Assembly: GCF_003046295.1 (NCBI RefSeq)
Contig: NZ_PZZN01000001.1
Location: 888,812 to 952,811, forward strand
Source: Sphingomonas aerolata
GTDB taxonomy: Bacteria > Pseudomonadota > Alphaproteobacteria > Sphingomonadales > Sphingomonadaceae
Length of the DNA: 64,000 nucleotides
Direction of reading: 5' to 3'
Both the position numbers and the translations under genes were made by a program. The notes beneath the pieces are model-generated. The model saw nothing but the letters and a program-made list of their open reading frames with translations. It searched no databases and was not told the origin of the DNA. Shown here piece after piece: positions 34,001-39,703 of this stretch. Each line of letters starts with the position of its first letter. The first letter of the stretch is position 1.

Positions 34001-35307
34001 TCGCCATCCACATCGACGATCCGCCCCTCGCCCGCGACCAGGTCGGCCTCGTCGGACACGCCGTCGCCATTAAAGTCGAGCAGGTCCGTGTCGGCGGTCT
34101 GCCGCACCGCGGGCGTCGCCGGATTGTGATCGAGGTCGACCAGCACCGGCTCTGCATGATGCGCGATGTCGTTGAGGAACGCGTGGCCGGTGAAGTACGC
34201 GTTCGCGGGCACCGCCACGCCCTCGGCCGTCCCCTCGAGCAGCGTGCCGTCCTTCAGCATGATCTGCGCATAGCCGTTCGCGCCGGGGATGAACCGGCCA
34301 TACGCGTCGGTCAGCAGCAGCGGCACATTGTGCACGTCGTAATCGTCGAGCCGGATGCCCAGCATCGTCAGCGCCTGCGCCTTGGTCTCGGCCCAGTTCG
34401 CCATCCCGCCGATCGCGCCGTCCAGCAGCCGCCCGGTCGAGATCGCATGCGAATCCTTCACCCCGTCGCCATCCGAATCGACCGAGAACTTGTATTCGCG
34501 CAGGAACACCTGATGCGATGCATGCGAGGTATAGGTCTGGTTCTGGTCGATGAACGGCGTCGTCGTGTTGACCGTCTCGGTCCCGCCGACGACCGGGTTG
34601 CCGTTGGCGTCATATTGCGTCGACCGGGTCAGCGGCATGAAGTTGGGGCCGCCAGGCACATAGAGCGGATCGTCGGGCTGGAGCGGGATCAGCACCGTGC
34701 CGTTGCCGCCCTTGGTGATCAGGTCGAGCCCATGATCGAAGAACTGGCCGAAGAACGTCATCCAGGCGTTGAACGACGGCGACAGGCCGATGTCCGGCGA
34801 CAGGTTCGGGATCGACGCCAGTTCCTCGTTGGTCGGGATATAGCCGTCGGGCGGCGCGTCGCCGCCATGCGCATCGGCATAGGCGGCCTGCGCATGCGCG
34901 TTGACGTACCAGGCGGCGATCGCCGCGGGATTGGTGTTGGTCATGTCGGCGATCAGGTTGCTGATCAGCCGCGGGTCGGCATCGACCACGCTGCCCGGCG
35001 TGCCGTAATCGGTGTTGGTCAGGACCGGTCCACCGGGCCCGGTGCCGAACGTCGCGCCGTCGTTCAGATTGCGGAACACCGGCGTCGTCAGCCGCGGCAG
35101 CAGCTGGTCCGCCGCGCCCAGCACCGCATTGCCCGGCAGCAGGTTGTTGTAGCTGCCATCGACGGTCCGCAGACCATAGGGGATTAATTGCGCCTGGGGG
35201 CCCAGGATATCCGCGAGTGACTCGCCAGCGGCATTGCGCTCGCTGATCCTGATCTGCGCCAGGATGAAGTTCAGATCTCCCAGATCGACGGTAAAGTCAC
35301 CAGACAT
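28084..35307 (-). CDS. Secreted RTX animal-type haem peroxidase (MopA-like)
   Basis: A 2407-residue protein. Residues about 60-930 form an animal haem peroxidase domain, with the distal-His motif GQFFDHGLD (His 192) and the proximal motif HTVFHSEHNR (His 501). Between them are EF-hand-like calcium loops (DSDGDGVKDS near 277; DFNGDGVSDE, DVDGDHAITL and DVNLDGVINA at 410-460). A first RTX block (about 992-1150), a second short one, an Ig-like domain (about 1450-1545) and seven long RTX repeats (about 1550-2325) follow, with an uncleaved C-terminal secretion signal ending DFGF. ATG 35307 has GAGGGG upstream. This architecture matches Mn(II)-oxidising MopA of Erythrobacter and Aurantimonas; the substrate here is not proven. 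Confidence 0.93.
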   Translation of the reverse strand: MSGDFTVDLGDLNFILAQIRISERNAAGESLADILGPQAQLIPYGLRTVDGSYNNLLPGNAVLGAADQLLPRLTTPVFRNLNDGATFGTGPGGPVLTNTDYGTPGSVVDADPRLISNLIADMTNTNPAAIAAWYVNAHAQAAYADAHGGDAPPDGYIPTNEELASIPNLSPDIGLSPSFNAWMTFFGQFFDHGLDLITKGGNGTVLIPLQPDDPLYVPGGPNFMPLTRSTQYDANGNPVVGGTETVNTTTPFIDQNQTYTSHASHQVFLREYKFSVDSDGDGVKDSHAISTGRLLDGAIGGMANWAETKAQALTMLGIRLDDYDVHNVPLLLTDAYGRFIPGANGYAQIMLKDGTLLEGTAEGVAVPANAYFTGHAFLNDIAHHAEPVLVDLDHNPATPAVRQTADTDLLDFNGDGVSDEADLVAGEGRIVDVDGDHAITLDDLRDVNLDGVINARDLIADDNNPLTYDNEMLDAHFVTGDGRGNENIGLTAVHTVFHSEHNRVVEADKLTIIASGDLAIVNEWLRPAADGTRSAITQAELDAIEALSGTAKTLAINALDWDGERLFQAGRFSTEMQYQHLVFEEFARRIQPNIDPFIFSNTADIDPAITAEFAHAVYRFGHSMLTDTIEITDPTLSTQSLSLVEAFLNPQAFGEAGLDPVTGEEDAAIAAGAIIRGMTRVEGSEIDEFVPDSLRNFLVGLPLDLAALNIARGRDAGVAAFNVVRAQLYASTNDSQLKPYTSWFDFAQNIKNPLSIVNFVAAYGTHPLITGETTLEGKRAAATLLVMGGADIVVHANAAMGVEEHVLQAPADRLNFVQSKGNWAPNIVDGVNSHETGLNLVDLWIGGLAEEKMEFGGMLGSTFNYVFEHQLESLQNGDRFYYLSRTQGMNMLNELEKSSFADLVMRNSDLGDVHSTHVDGQIFNTADYILELDPLTPQVTNIGEDGTYLAGGTFDPVWEDSFQQAFDPKVDRIAPGADVDGDGHDDGGMLKYSGGEHVVLGGTEGNDRLYGDKGIDTLWGDGGDDYLNAGTESDQVYAGDGDDIIEDPFGDDFLRGGEGNDVVSGGSGLDIMFGGGGQDFMVGGTDAKEMFAGRGNDFLLGGSGSDGLMGNEGDDWIEGGDGFDSVTGENSNLFFNSPIIGHDILNGGGNDTDYDGESGDDIMIQGAGIQRNNGMAGFDWVIHQGDTTAANSDLGLSAAVNQQAFTLRDRNDLVEALSGWKYADTLTGRQIPLGLVSTGANFPDLLGDDNPRILGNNLYEDGVRLITGLRELLSFKTWDANDVDALVMDGSTTDDLLIGGGGADVIKGRAGNDIIDGDAYMHVFISVRENKDGSGAELFRADSLTEIQARLLNGTINPGQLVASREIVYRETVNGYATGAATIGSGMDTAVYIGNRSNFTITLRPDGRVSVVDNVGDEGSDMLRNVERIQFADSVAEINRQHVGSFGIDNVEPEIDQVLTVTTGSFIDYDGTTSFARQWQRQVEGTWVDIAGATDDTYKVTVDDIGQPLRVATNYTDNRGFSTQGTNQPEAVVYSDATMAVAIPDYAILGDEEANALTGTEDADLVFARGGDDTLLGLDGDDRLFGEDGNDSLDGGSGADRMAGGLGDDTYVVDDGGDTVVEGSEGGTDTVTSSISYTLGTEVENLVLGGSAGISGTGNAGNNVLTGNGAANTLTGLAGADFLDGGAGADTMAGGLGDDTYVVDSTGDVVSESGGDGTDTVLSSIAYTLATGLENVTLTGNAALNATGNAVANIVTGNDGDNSLAGLAGDDRLTGGGGNDRLDGGTGADTMAGGLGNDTYTVDNVGDVVDETGGDGVDLVNSSVSFALAGGVDNLTLTGSAAINATGNADANVLTGNAGVNRLTGLDGADTLRGLAGNDQLFGGGGADDLDGGTGADSLSGGTGDDIYTVDSVGDVVDETDGDGVDLVKSSVTFTLAAGVENLTLTGSGSPSATGNAAANILTGNGAANTLTGLDGDDTLIGLSGNDRLNGGAGADILNGGTGSDIMTGGDGDDLYSVDTTGDIVDETGSDGIDTVTSSITYTLGAGVERLTLTGTGGIAGRGNAADNVITGNDGANALSGFAGNDQLFGGAGTDTLDGGTGQDVMSGGRGNDSYVVDDIGDVVDETGGDGLDTVTSSVSFTLESGVERLTLSGVAAIDATGSADANILTGNAGVNILSGMEGADTLRGMAGDDRLFGGAGADTLDGGTGADVMAGGLGDDIYIVDTLGDSVDETDGDGVDLVTSSITFTLADGLENLTLTGTSGVHGNGNAGANALTGNSAGNILSGFDGDDLLQGLGGNDQLLGGAGQDRLVGGTGSDRLTGGTGDDVFVFVTGQGNDTVVDFDFDAAGGQDLLDVSGCGITAANFGAQVLISQVGVNTVITIGTQTITLTGVNATTIDHSDFGF
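28330..30660 (-). repeat. Seven tandem ~300-base repeats coding RTX/beta-roll units
   Basis: The 3' part of the peroxidase gene consists of seven similar units of about 290-330 bases and a terminal partial unit. Each codes for GxGxDxLxGGxGxD nonapeptides, a DxYxVDxxGDxVxE segment, an SSI/VxFTL strand and an LTLTGxAxxxATGNAxAN segment. The units are similar but not identical, which suggests old internal duplication with possible recombination. Confidence 0.85.
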
Positions 35308-35676
35308 GATGCAATTTCCCCTCTGAATGACGAAACGCGAAACGTCTCGAGCGATCGTGATCGGGTCGTGATCGAAGACCGGCACACGTCGTGACGCCAA
35401 CCTTCCATTCTTCGTTCGGCGGGATAAGGCCCATGAAGGACCTACGCCGGCCCCTGGCAGCCTAGGCCCTGTCCTAGGCCGAACGGCCGGGTTCGCGGCC
35501 GCTCCGCCTGGCGATGGATCCGAACACGCTTCGAATCCCGGTCTGTGCGCGGTCGAGCAAGGCCATGCGCGGCGCTACCCCGCCGCCAGTGAGGGGGGGC
35601 TCGTTCCGGCGGCGGGGTCCCGATCCGGCGAGCGGGTCAGCCGGTCGAGACGATACTGGACACAAAAGCCGCCGGG
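35308..35676. other. Intergenic region upstream of RTX peroxidase
   Basis: 369 bases without a gene. It holds a doubled CCTAGGCC motif (35461-35480), a perfect 10-base-pair hairpin CCCCGCCGCC/GGCGGCGGGG (35578-35587 with 35608-35617) and the terminator of the SCO gene at its right end. The promoter of the peroxidase operon should lie here. Confidence 0.6.
35461..35480. promoter_or_regulatory. Doubled CCTAGGCC motif, candidate operator
   Basis: CCTAGGCC at 35461-35468 and again at 35473-35480, each containing the palindrome CCTAGG and spaced 12 bases apart, about 150 bases upstream of the peroxidase start. The second copy reads GTCCTAGGCC, close to sites upstream of the LuxR-type gene (GTCTTAGGCA) and the oxidase operon (GTCTTAGACC). 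Confidence 0.45.
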
Positions 35677-35690
35677 TCAGCCCCGGCGGC
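35664..35690 (-). terminator. Rho-independent terminator overlapping the SCO stop codon
   Basis: GCCGCCGGG (35668-35676) pairs with CCCGGCGGC (35682-35690) around a five-base loop that contains the SCO stop codon (35677-35679). On the minus strand a TTTT run follows the stem. It ends the oxidase/SCO transcript at the stop codon itself. Confidence 0.75.
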
Positions 35691-36327
35691 GTGCCAGATG
35701 ACGGATCATGTCCTCGAGCGCGACCGACGGCTGGTCGTGCATCGCATAGCCCGCGACACGCGTGTCGGGCGCGAGGACATAGATGAGCGAGGAATGGTTG
35801 ATGCTGTGCCCCATCTCGCCGGGCCTTGGCGGGATGTGCTCGCGCGCGACGTTGAACGCCTGCGTCGCGGCGTTCAGCTGCGCGCGCGTGCCGGTCGCGA
35901 CCACCAGCCGCCCGTCGAACTTCTTGGCCAGCGCGCGCATCGCGGCAATGCGGTCGAGCTCGCCATGACCATGATGCGGCGGCGCCTGCAGCGCCATCGC
36001 CGCCGCCGCGCCCGGCCGGCGGAATCGCACGACGCCGAGCGGCGGTACGTCGATGTCGACGAACAGCGCACGCGCCGCGATCCCCGACTGGCGCAGCCGT
36101 TCCGCCGTCTGCACCATCCGCGGAATGGCCATCGGGCAGCTCGCGCGGCAGCGGCTGTAACCGAAGAACAGCAGCGTCCAGCGATCGCGAAAGTCCGAAG
36201 GCCCGATCGGGCGGCCTGCGACATCGGAAAAGTCGAACGCCCCGCCCAGTTGCATGGGCATTGCCGCATGCGTCGCATGGCCGGGACGAGCGGACGGGGG
36301 GGCGGATCGGGTCGGGGGTGTGGTCAT
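35677..36327 (-). CDS. SCO1/SenC-family copper chaperone
   Basis: A 216-residue thioredoxin-fold copper chaperone. The metal-binding pair is in YSRCRASCP (CxxxC, about residue 58) and the distal His in MGHSINHSSLIYVLAP (about residue 175). The fold elements DRWTLLFFGY and VLAPDTRVAGY flank them. The long N-terminal His/Met-rich arm (HATHAAMPM) could also hold copper. It overlaps the upstream oxidase gene by 4 bases, so it probably loads copper into the two oxidases rather than only cytochrome oxidase. No typical signal peptide or TM helix precedes the domain, which is odd for a periplasmic chaperone; a longer start was not found. Confidence 0.88.
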   Translation of the reverse strand: MTTPPTRSAPPSARPGHATHAAMPMQLGGAFDFSDVAGRPIGPSDFRDRWTLLFFGYSRCRASCPMAIPRMVQTAERLRQSGIAARALFVDIDVPPLGVVRFRRPGAAAAMALQAPPHHGHGELDRIAAMRALAKKFDGRLVVATGTRAQLNAATQAFNVAREHIPPRPGEMGHSINHSSLIYVLAPDTRVAGYAMHDQPSVALEDMIRHLARRRG

Positions 36328-37385
36328 GATACGACAATCTGCGTCTTGGCCACGCCGCGGCCATTGTCCTGGACGCGGCGGGTGATCCAGTGGAGATATT
36401 CGATCGTTGCGTTGATCGCGCCGCGCTGAGTCGCGGTGATCAGGAAATCGAGCCGAGCGGCGCTGGTCAGCTCGATCGGCGTGCCTGCGGGAAAGACGAT
36501 CGGCGCATTCCAGCTCTCCTTGCCCAGCCGGTGCCCGTCGCACGACACGCAGGTCACCGGCACCTGGAACGTCACCCGAAGGATCGAGTAGCTCGCGTTG
36601 AGCAGCCGGATGAGGATGGTCTCGCCGACCCGCGCCTTGGCCGCGACCCGCTGATCGGTCATCGTCTTGGTCGGGAACACACCGTTGATCAGGAAATATT
36701 TGGGCTCGAACCGGTTCAACCCGACATTCTCCCCGCACATGCCCGCATCATGGTTGTTGCTCAGCACATTGTGCCAGCGCGCATCCATGTCGTCGCACAC
36801 CCAGAGCCGCTCGACCTGGTAGCGCTGGTACGGCGCATTCTGCATCGGCGTCGAATAGAGATAGCCGGGCCCCTCCGGCGGGTCGACGATCAGCCCGCCG
36901 AACATCCCCATCTCGAAATGCAGCGGGGTGTTGCGGTGGCAGTGATAGAAGAAGGTGCCGGGGCTCGACGCTTTCCACTGATAGGTGAACTGGTTCGCCA
37001 CCTCGAACGACACATGGCCGACGCCGTCATGCATCGTCGTCGGCTCGATCCCGTGATGATGGATCGTGTGCGCATGCTTGGCGGTGAGCAAAGTGACATG
37101 CACGATCTGTCCCTCCCGCACGCGCATCAGCGGCGAGGGATAGGGTGATTTGATGCCGCTCGCCGGATCCTCGAACGCCCAGTAGCGCAGCCGTACCCCG
37201 TCGGGCGCGACCAGATTGCCGCTGGTCGTCACCTGCCGGACGAAGCTGATGTCGGGCGTCAGCCGGTCGGGCGTCGGCAGGCTCGCCTTGAAGACGTTGC
37301 AGCCGAACGTCTGGAAATTGGTGACGCCCTGTGCCGCGGTCTTGGTCCAGTCGATCCCCGACGGACTGATACTTTCATCGCCCAT
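36324..37385 (-). CDS. Multicopper oxidase-type cupredoxin protein (second of pair)
   Basis: A 353-residue two-domain cupredoxin protein. Copper motifs are HTIHHHGIEP (about residue 100) and FFYHCHRNTPLHFEMGMFGG (about 145-160), the latter like the C-terminal motif of laccases. The second half (from about residue 220) keeps the cupredoxin fold pattern but shows no clear His ligands. No signal peptide is visible, so export may depend on its Tat-dependent partner. ATG 37385 is chosen because GGGGA lies 6 bases ahead; ATG 37391 is possible. It lies 26 bases after the first oxidase gene and overlaps the SCO gene. Substrate unknown. Confidence 0.85.
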   Translation of the reverse strand: MGDESISPSGIDWTKTAAQGVTNFQTFGCNVFKASLPTPDRLTPDISFVRQVTTSGNLVAPDGVRLRYWAFEDPASGIKSPYPSPLMRVREGQIVHVTLLTAKHAHTIHHHGIEPTTMHDGVGHVSFEVANQFTYQWKASSPGTFFYHCHRNTPLHFEMGMFGGLIVDPPEGPGYLYSTPMQNAPYQRYQVERLWVCDDMDARWHNVLSNNHDAGMCGENVGLNRFEPKYFLINGVFPTKTMTDQRVAAKARVGETILIRLLNASYSILRVTFQVPVTCVSCDGHRLGKESWNAPIVFPAGTPIELTSAARLDFLITATQRGAINATIEYLHWITRRVQDNGRGVAKTQIVVS

Positions 37386-37411
37386 GGTCATTCCCCATCG
37401 TCTCGACCGGA

Positions 37412-38608
37412 TCAGAAGGCGTAGATCGGGCTGGTCATCGTCCAGTGCGTGACCAGTCCCTGCGGATAATTGCCCCCGCCCGCGGTCTGCGACATCTCGG
37501 TGTGGCAGTGCATCACGTATTTCAGCGGGAACGGCTCCTCCCTCGGCGGCCAGACCGGCACGTCGGGCGGCCGCTCGAACGGCAGGATCATGTCCTTGCG
37601 GTCCATCGGCCGCATGATCCACACGTCGCGTTCGTAGACGTTGGTCTCGCAATAGGGGACGCCGCTCGCGTCCGCCTCGGTACATTCGAACAGGTGATTG
37701 CCGTGGATGTGCGCCGAATGCGTGCACAGCCCGGCATTCATCACCCGGAGCAAGGTCGGCTGGCCCTGCTTCCCGACCGGCTCGATCGCCTGCGCGGCCG
37801 CCCGGTCGACGCTGGCCGTGGTGTCGTGGACCGCGGTATCGAACCCGCTCAGGCCGTTGATGTGGAAATGATCGGGCAGGAACGCATCGATCAGCGCCTG
37901 GCCCGATATCCGGTACCCCGCCGCCACGCGCGCGTTGATCGCCGAATCGGTCTGCGAGAACAGCCACAGCTTGTCGCGGGCCGGATCCCCCGCCTTCCAC
38001 CGCTCGCCGGGAAAGCGCGGGTGCCGCCCGAACGCATCGAACACTGCGGCGATCTGCGGCGTGTGCATCGCGCGACTGAACGGCGTGGCCGAGCCCGCGA
38101 CCGTCGTGCCCAGCGCAGGGTCGACGATGAAGGCGCCGTGCAGCCCGAGGATGCGGTTGAGCGGCGGCTCATACGGATCATGATAGAGATAGGAGCCGCC
38201 GACCGGCGCGACGAAATCCGGCACCTGCCGCGTCTGGCCGGGGGGAATTTCGGGCACCGTCGCCTGCGGGATGCCGGTGATCGCAAAGCCGTGCGGGACG
38301 AGGTCGTTGTTCGTGACGCTGATCGAGACGGGTTCGCCCTCGCGGTACCGCAACACCGGCTGCGGCTGGCCGCTCTCGTGGAAATAGAACACCATGTAGA
38401 CGATCTTGCCGTCGATCATCTCCTTCTCGACCGGTTCGATGACCAGCCGGAGCGACTGCGCAAGATCGGACGACCCCGACAGCGACATCGGCGTCGGCGC
38501 CGGGCTGCTGAGCGGCGTGTCGGTCGGCGTGATCATCTGCTGCGCCGTCGCGGCGAGCGCCACCGTCGTTGCGCCGGCCCCAATCTTCAGAAAGTCCCGG
38601 CGCTCCAT
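37412..38608 (-). CDS. Multicopper oxidase, Tat-exported (first of pair)
   Basis: A 398-residue oxidase with a twin-arginine signal (RRDFLKIG at residues 3-10), so it is folded with copper before export. The copper-motif regions are PHGFAITG, YLYHDPYEPP...LGLHGAF, THSAHIHGNHLFE and VMHCHTEMSQTAGG. The last two resemble motifs 3 and 4 of laccases, while the first two contain fewer His residues than usual. ATG 38608 has GGGGAT upstream. It heads a three-gene operon with the second oxidase and SCO. The pair may act together on extracellular phenols or metals. Family strong, substrate unknown. Confidence 0.87.
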   Translation of the reverse strand: MERRDFLKIGAGATTVALAATAQQMITPTDTPLSSPAPTPMSLSGSSDLAQSLRLVIEPVEKEMIDGKIVYMVFYFHESGQPQPVLRYREGEPVSISVTNNDLVPHGFAITGIPQATVPEIPPGQTRQVPDFVAPVGGSYLYHDPYEPPLNRILGLHGAFIVDPALGTTVAGSATPFSRAMHTPQIAAVFDAFGRHPRFPGERWKAGDPARDKLWLFSQTDSAINARVAAGYRISGQALIDAFLPDHFHINGLSGFDTAVHDTTASVDRAAAQAIEPVGKQGQPTLLRVMNAGLCTHSAHIHGNHLFECTEADASGVPYCETNVYERDVWIMRPMDRKDMILPFERPPDVPVWPPREEPFPLKYVMHCHTEMSQTAGGGNYPQGLVTHWTMTSPIYAF

Positions 38609-38701
38609 CGACTATCCCCATGACGTTCGCGCAGCGCAATATCTGCCCGATTTCCCGGTATTTAGGTGCCAGACGCTGCTGCAGGATCAAGTAGGCCGCT
38701 C

Positions 38702-38712
38702 GGTCTAAGACC
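38702..38712. promoter_or_regulatory. GGTCTAAGACC palindrome upstream of oxidase operon
   Basis: An 11-base perfect inverted repeat about 94 bases upstream of the first oxidase start, between it and the LuxR-type gene. Read on the minus strand it contains GTCTTAGACC, similar to sites before the LuxR-type gene and the RTX peroxidase. Confidence 0.45.
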
Positions 38713-38765
38713 ATGGACGATGCAGGGCCCGGGCGGGTCGCCGCGCGGCATGGCTGCAGGCCGGG

Positions 38766-39422
38766 TCAATAGGCCTGCGCATGCACCGACGCCACCGCAC
38801 CGGTCCGGTTGTGTACCCCGAGCGCCTTGAACAGCCCCGACAGATGCACCTTGATCGTCCCCTCGGCGAGGTTGAGCGCATGCGCGATCTCCTTGTTCGA
38901 CGCGCCCCCGACGAGCAGTTGCAGCACCTGTTGCTGCCGCCGGGTGAGCGCGCCTGCGGGCCGTGCCGACTCCGGTTCGGGCATCGACAGGTCGCCGACC
39001 ATGTCGGGCAGGTAGATGTGACCCGCGGCGACCATCCGCACCGCCTTGGCGATCTCGTCCATCGGCATGGATTCGAGGATATAGGCGTGCGCACCCGCGC
39101 TGATCAGCGACAGGATCTTCATCCGCTCGCGCGTCTGCCCGACGACGACGATCCGAAGGTGCGGGTAAGACAGGCGCAGCCGGCGCATCATCCCGTGACC
39201 CTGGCCGTTCAGAACATCGGTATTGATGACGGCGAGCTTGGTGCAGTGCGCCCTCAGGAGATGCGCCTGGACGCTGCTCCAGTTCGATGTCGTCAGAACC
39301 GTATCGGCTAGATGCTGCTGGCTGAGAATGCTCGATATGGCGTAGCGGAATATTTCGGCATTGCTTGCGACAATAGCGTTGGATCTATCCAATTCATCAT
39401 TGCGAATGATCTGCTCATTCAT
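38766..39422 (-). CDS. LuxR-family (NarL-type) response regulator
   Basis: A 218-residue regulator. Residues about 15-130 form a receiver-like domain: an Asp in AVINTDVLNG could be phosphorylated, but the early acidic pair is not clear and SN takes its place, so control by phosphorylation is uncertain. Residues about 152-215 are a LuxR helix-turn-helix (LTRRQQQVLQLLVGG, SNKEIAHALNLAEGTIKVHLS). No kinase gene is beside it on the same strand. It stands just upstream of the oxidase operon in the same orientation and is the best candidate for controlling it and the peroxidase. Confidence 0.88.
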   Translation of the reverse strand: MNEQIIRNDELDRSNAIVASNAEIFRYAISSILSQQHLADTVLTTSNWSSVQAHLLRAHCTKLAVINTDVLNGQGHGMMRRLRLSYPHLRIVVVGQTRERMKILSLISAGAHAYILESMPMDEIAKAVRMVAAGHIYLPDMVGDLSMPEPESARPAGALTRRQQQVLQLLVGGASNKEIAHALNLAEGTIKVHLSGLFKALGVHNRTGAVASVHAQAY

Positions 39423-39475
39423 GACGCCCCTCCATTGGAAGTTTTTGTAATATTACGCGATAATCTTACCAAAGC

Positions 39476-39540
39476 TGCCTAGACCATTGGCCGAGGCTGC
39501 GACCACGCCGGGTCTTAGGCAAGTCCGTACGGATACGGAC
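39476..39540. promoter_or_regulatory. Inverted repeats in the LuxR / histidine kinase divergent region
   Basis: TGCCTAGACC (39476-39485) and GGTCTTAGGCA (39511-39521) are near-perfect inverted copies 25 bases apart. GTCCGTA (39523-39529) and TACGGAC (39534-39540) form a second perfect inverted repeat. They sit between the divergent LuxR-type gene (start 39422) and the kinase gene (start 39704) and look like operator sites. An AT-rich stretch at 39440-39468 may hold the LuxR-gene promoter. Confidence 0.5.
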
Positions 39541-39703
39541 CCCAGACAGTCTGTTCAGGCTTGGCACACCATGACCGTCACACCGGCTTTGCTTCAATTT
39601 GAGACGGTTGCACTGCACGAAGACCCCGGCCGGTGTCTGGAAACCCCTGTGCGGAAAGCGTAGCATTTTGGTTCTTTCCGGCGGATTCGAATTTGGAGCG
39701 ATC

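Noticed and set aside
26476..35187. A 2903-codon open frame on the plus strand opposite the RTX peroxidase and ABC transporter genes
   Set aside because: It is arginine- and glutamine-rich with no recognisable domain, and lies antisense to two genes with clear motifs. Strong third-position GC bias and the Asp/Gly-rich repeats on the true strand suppress stops in this frame.
28084..35307. Reading the RTX protein as an adhesin or haemolysin
   Set aside because: The two haem-ligand motifs in the right order and spacing mark an animal-type peroxidase; RTX repeats only show the secretion route.
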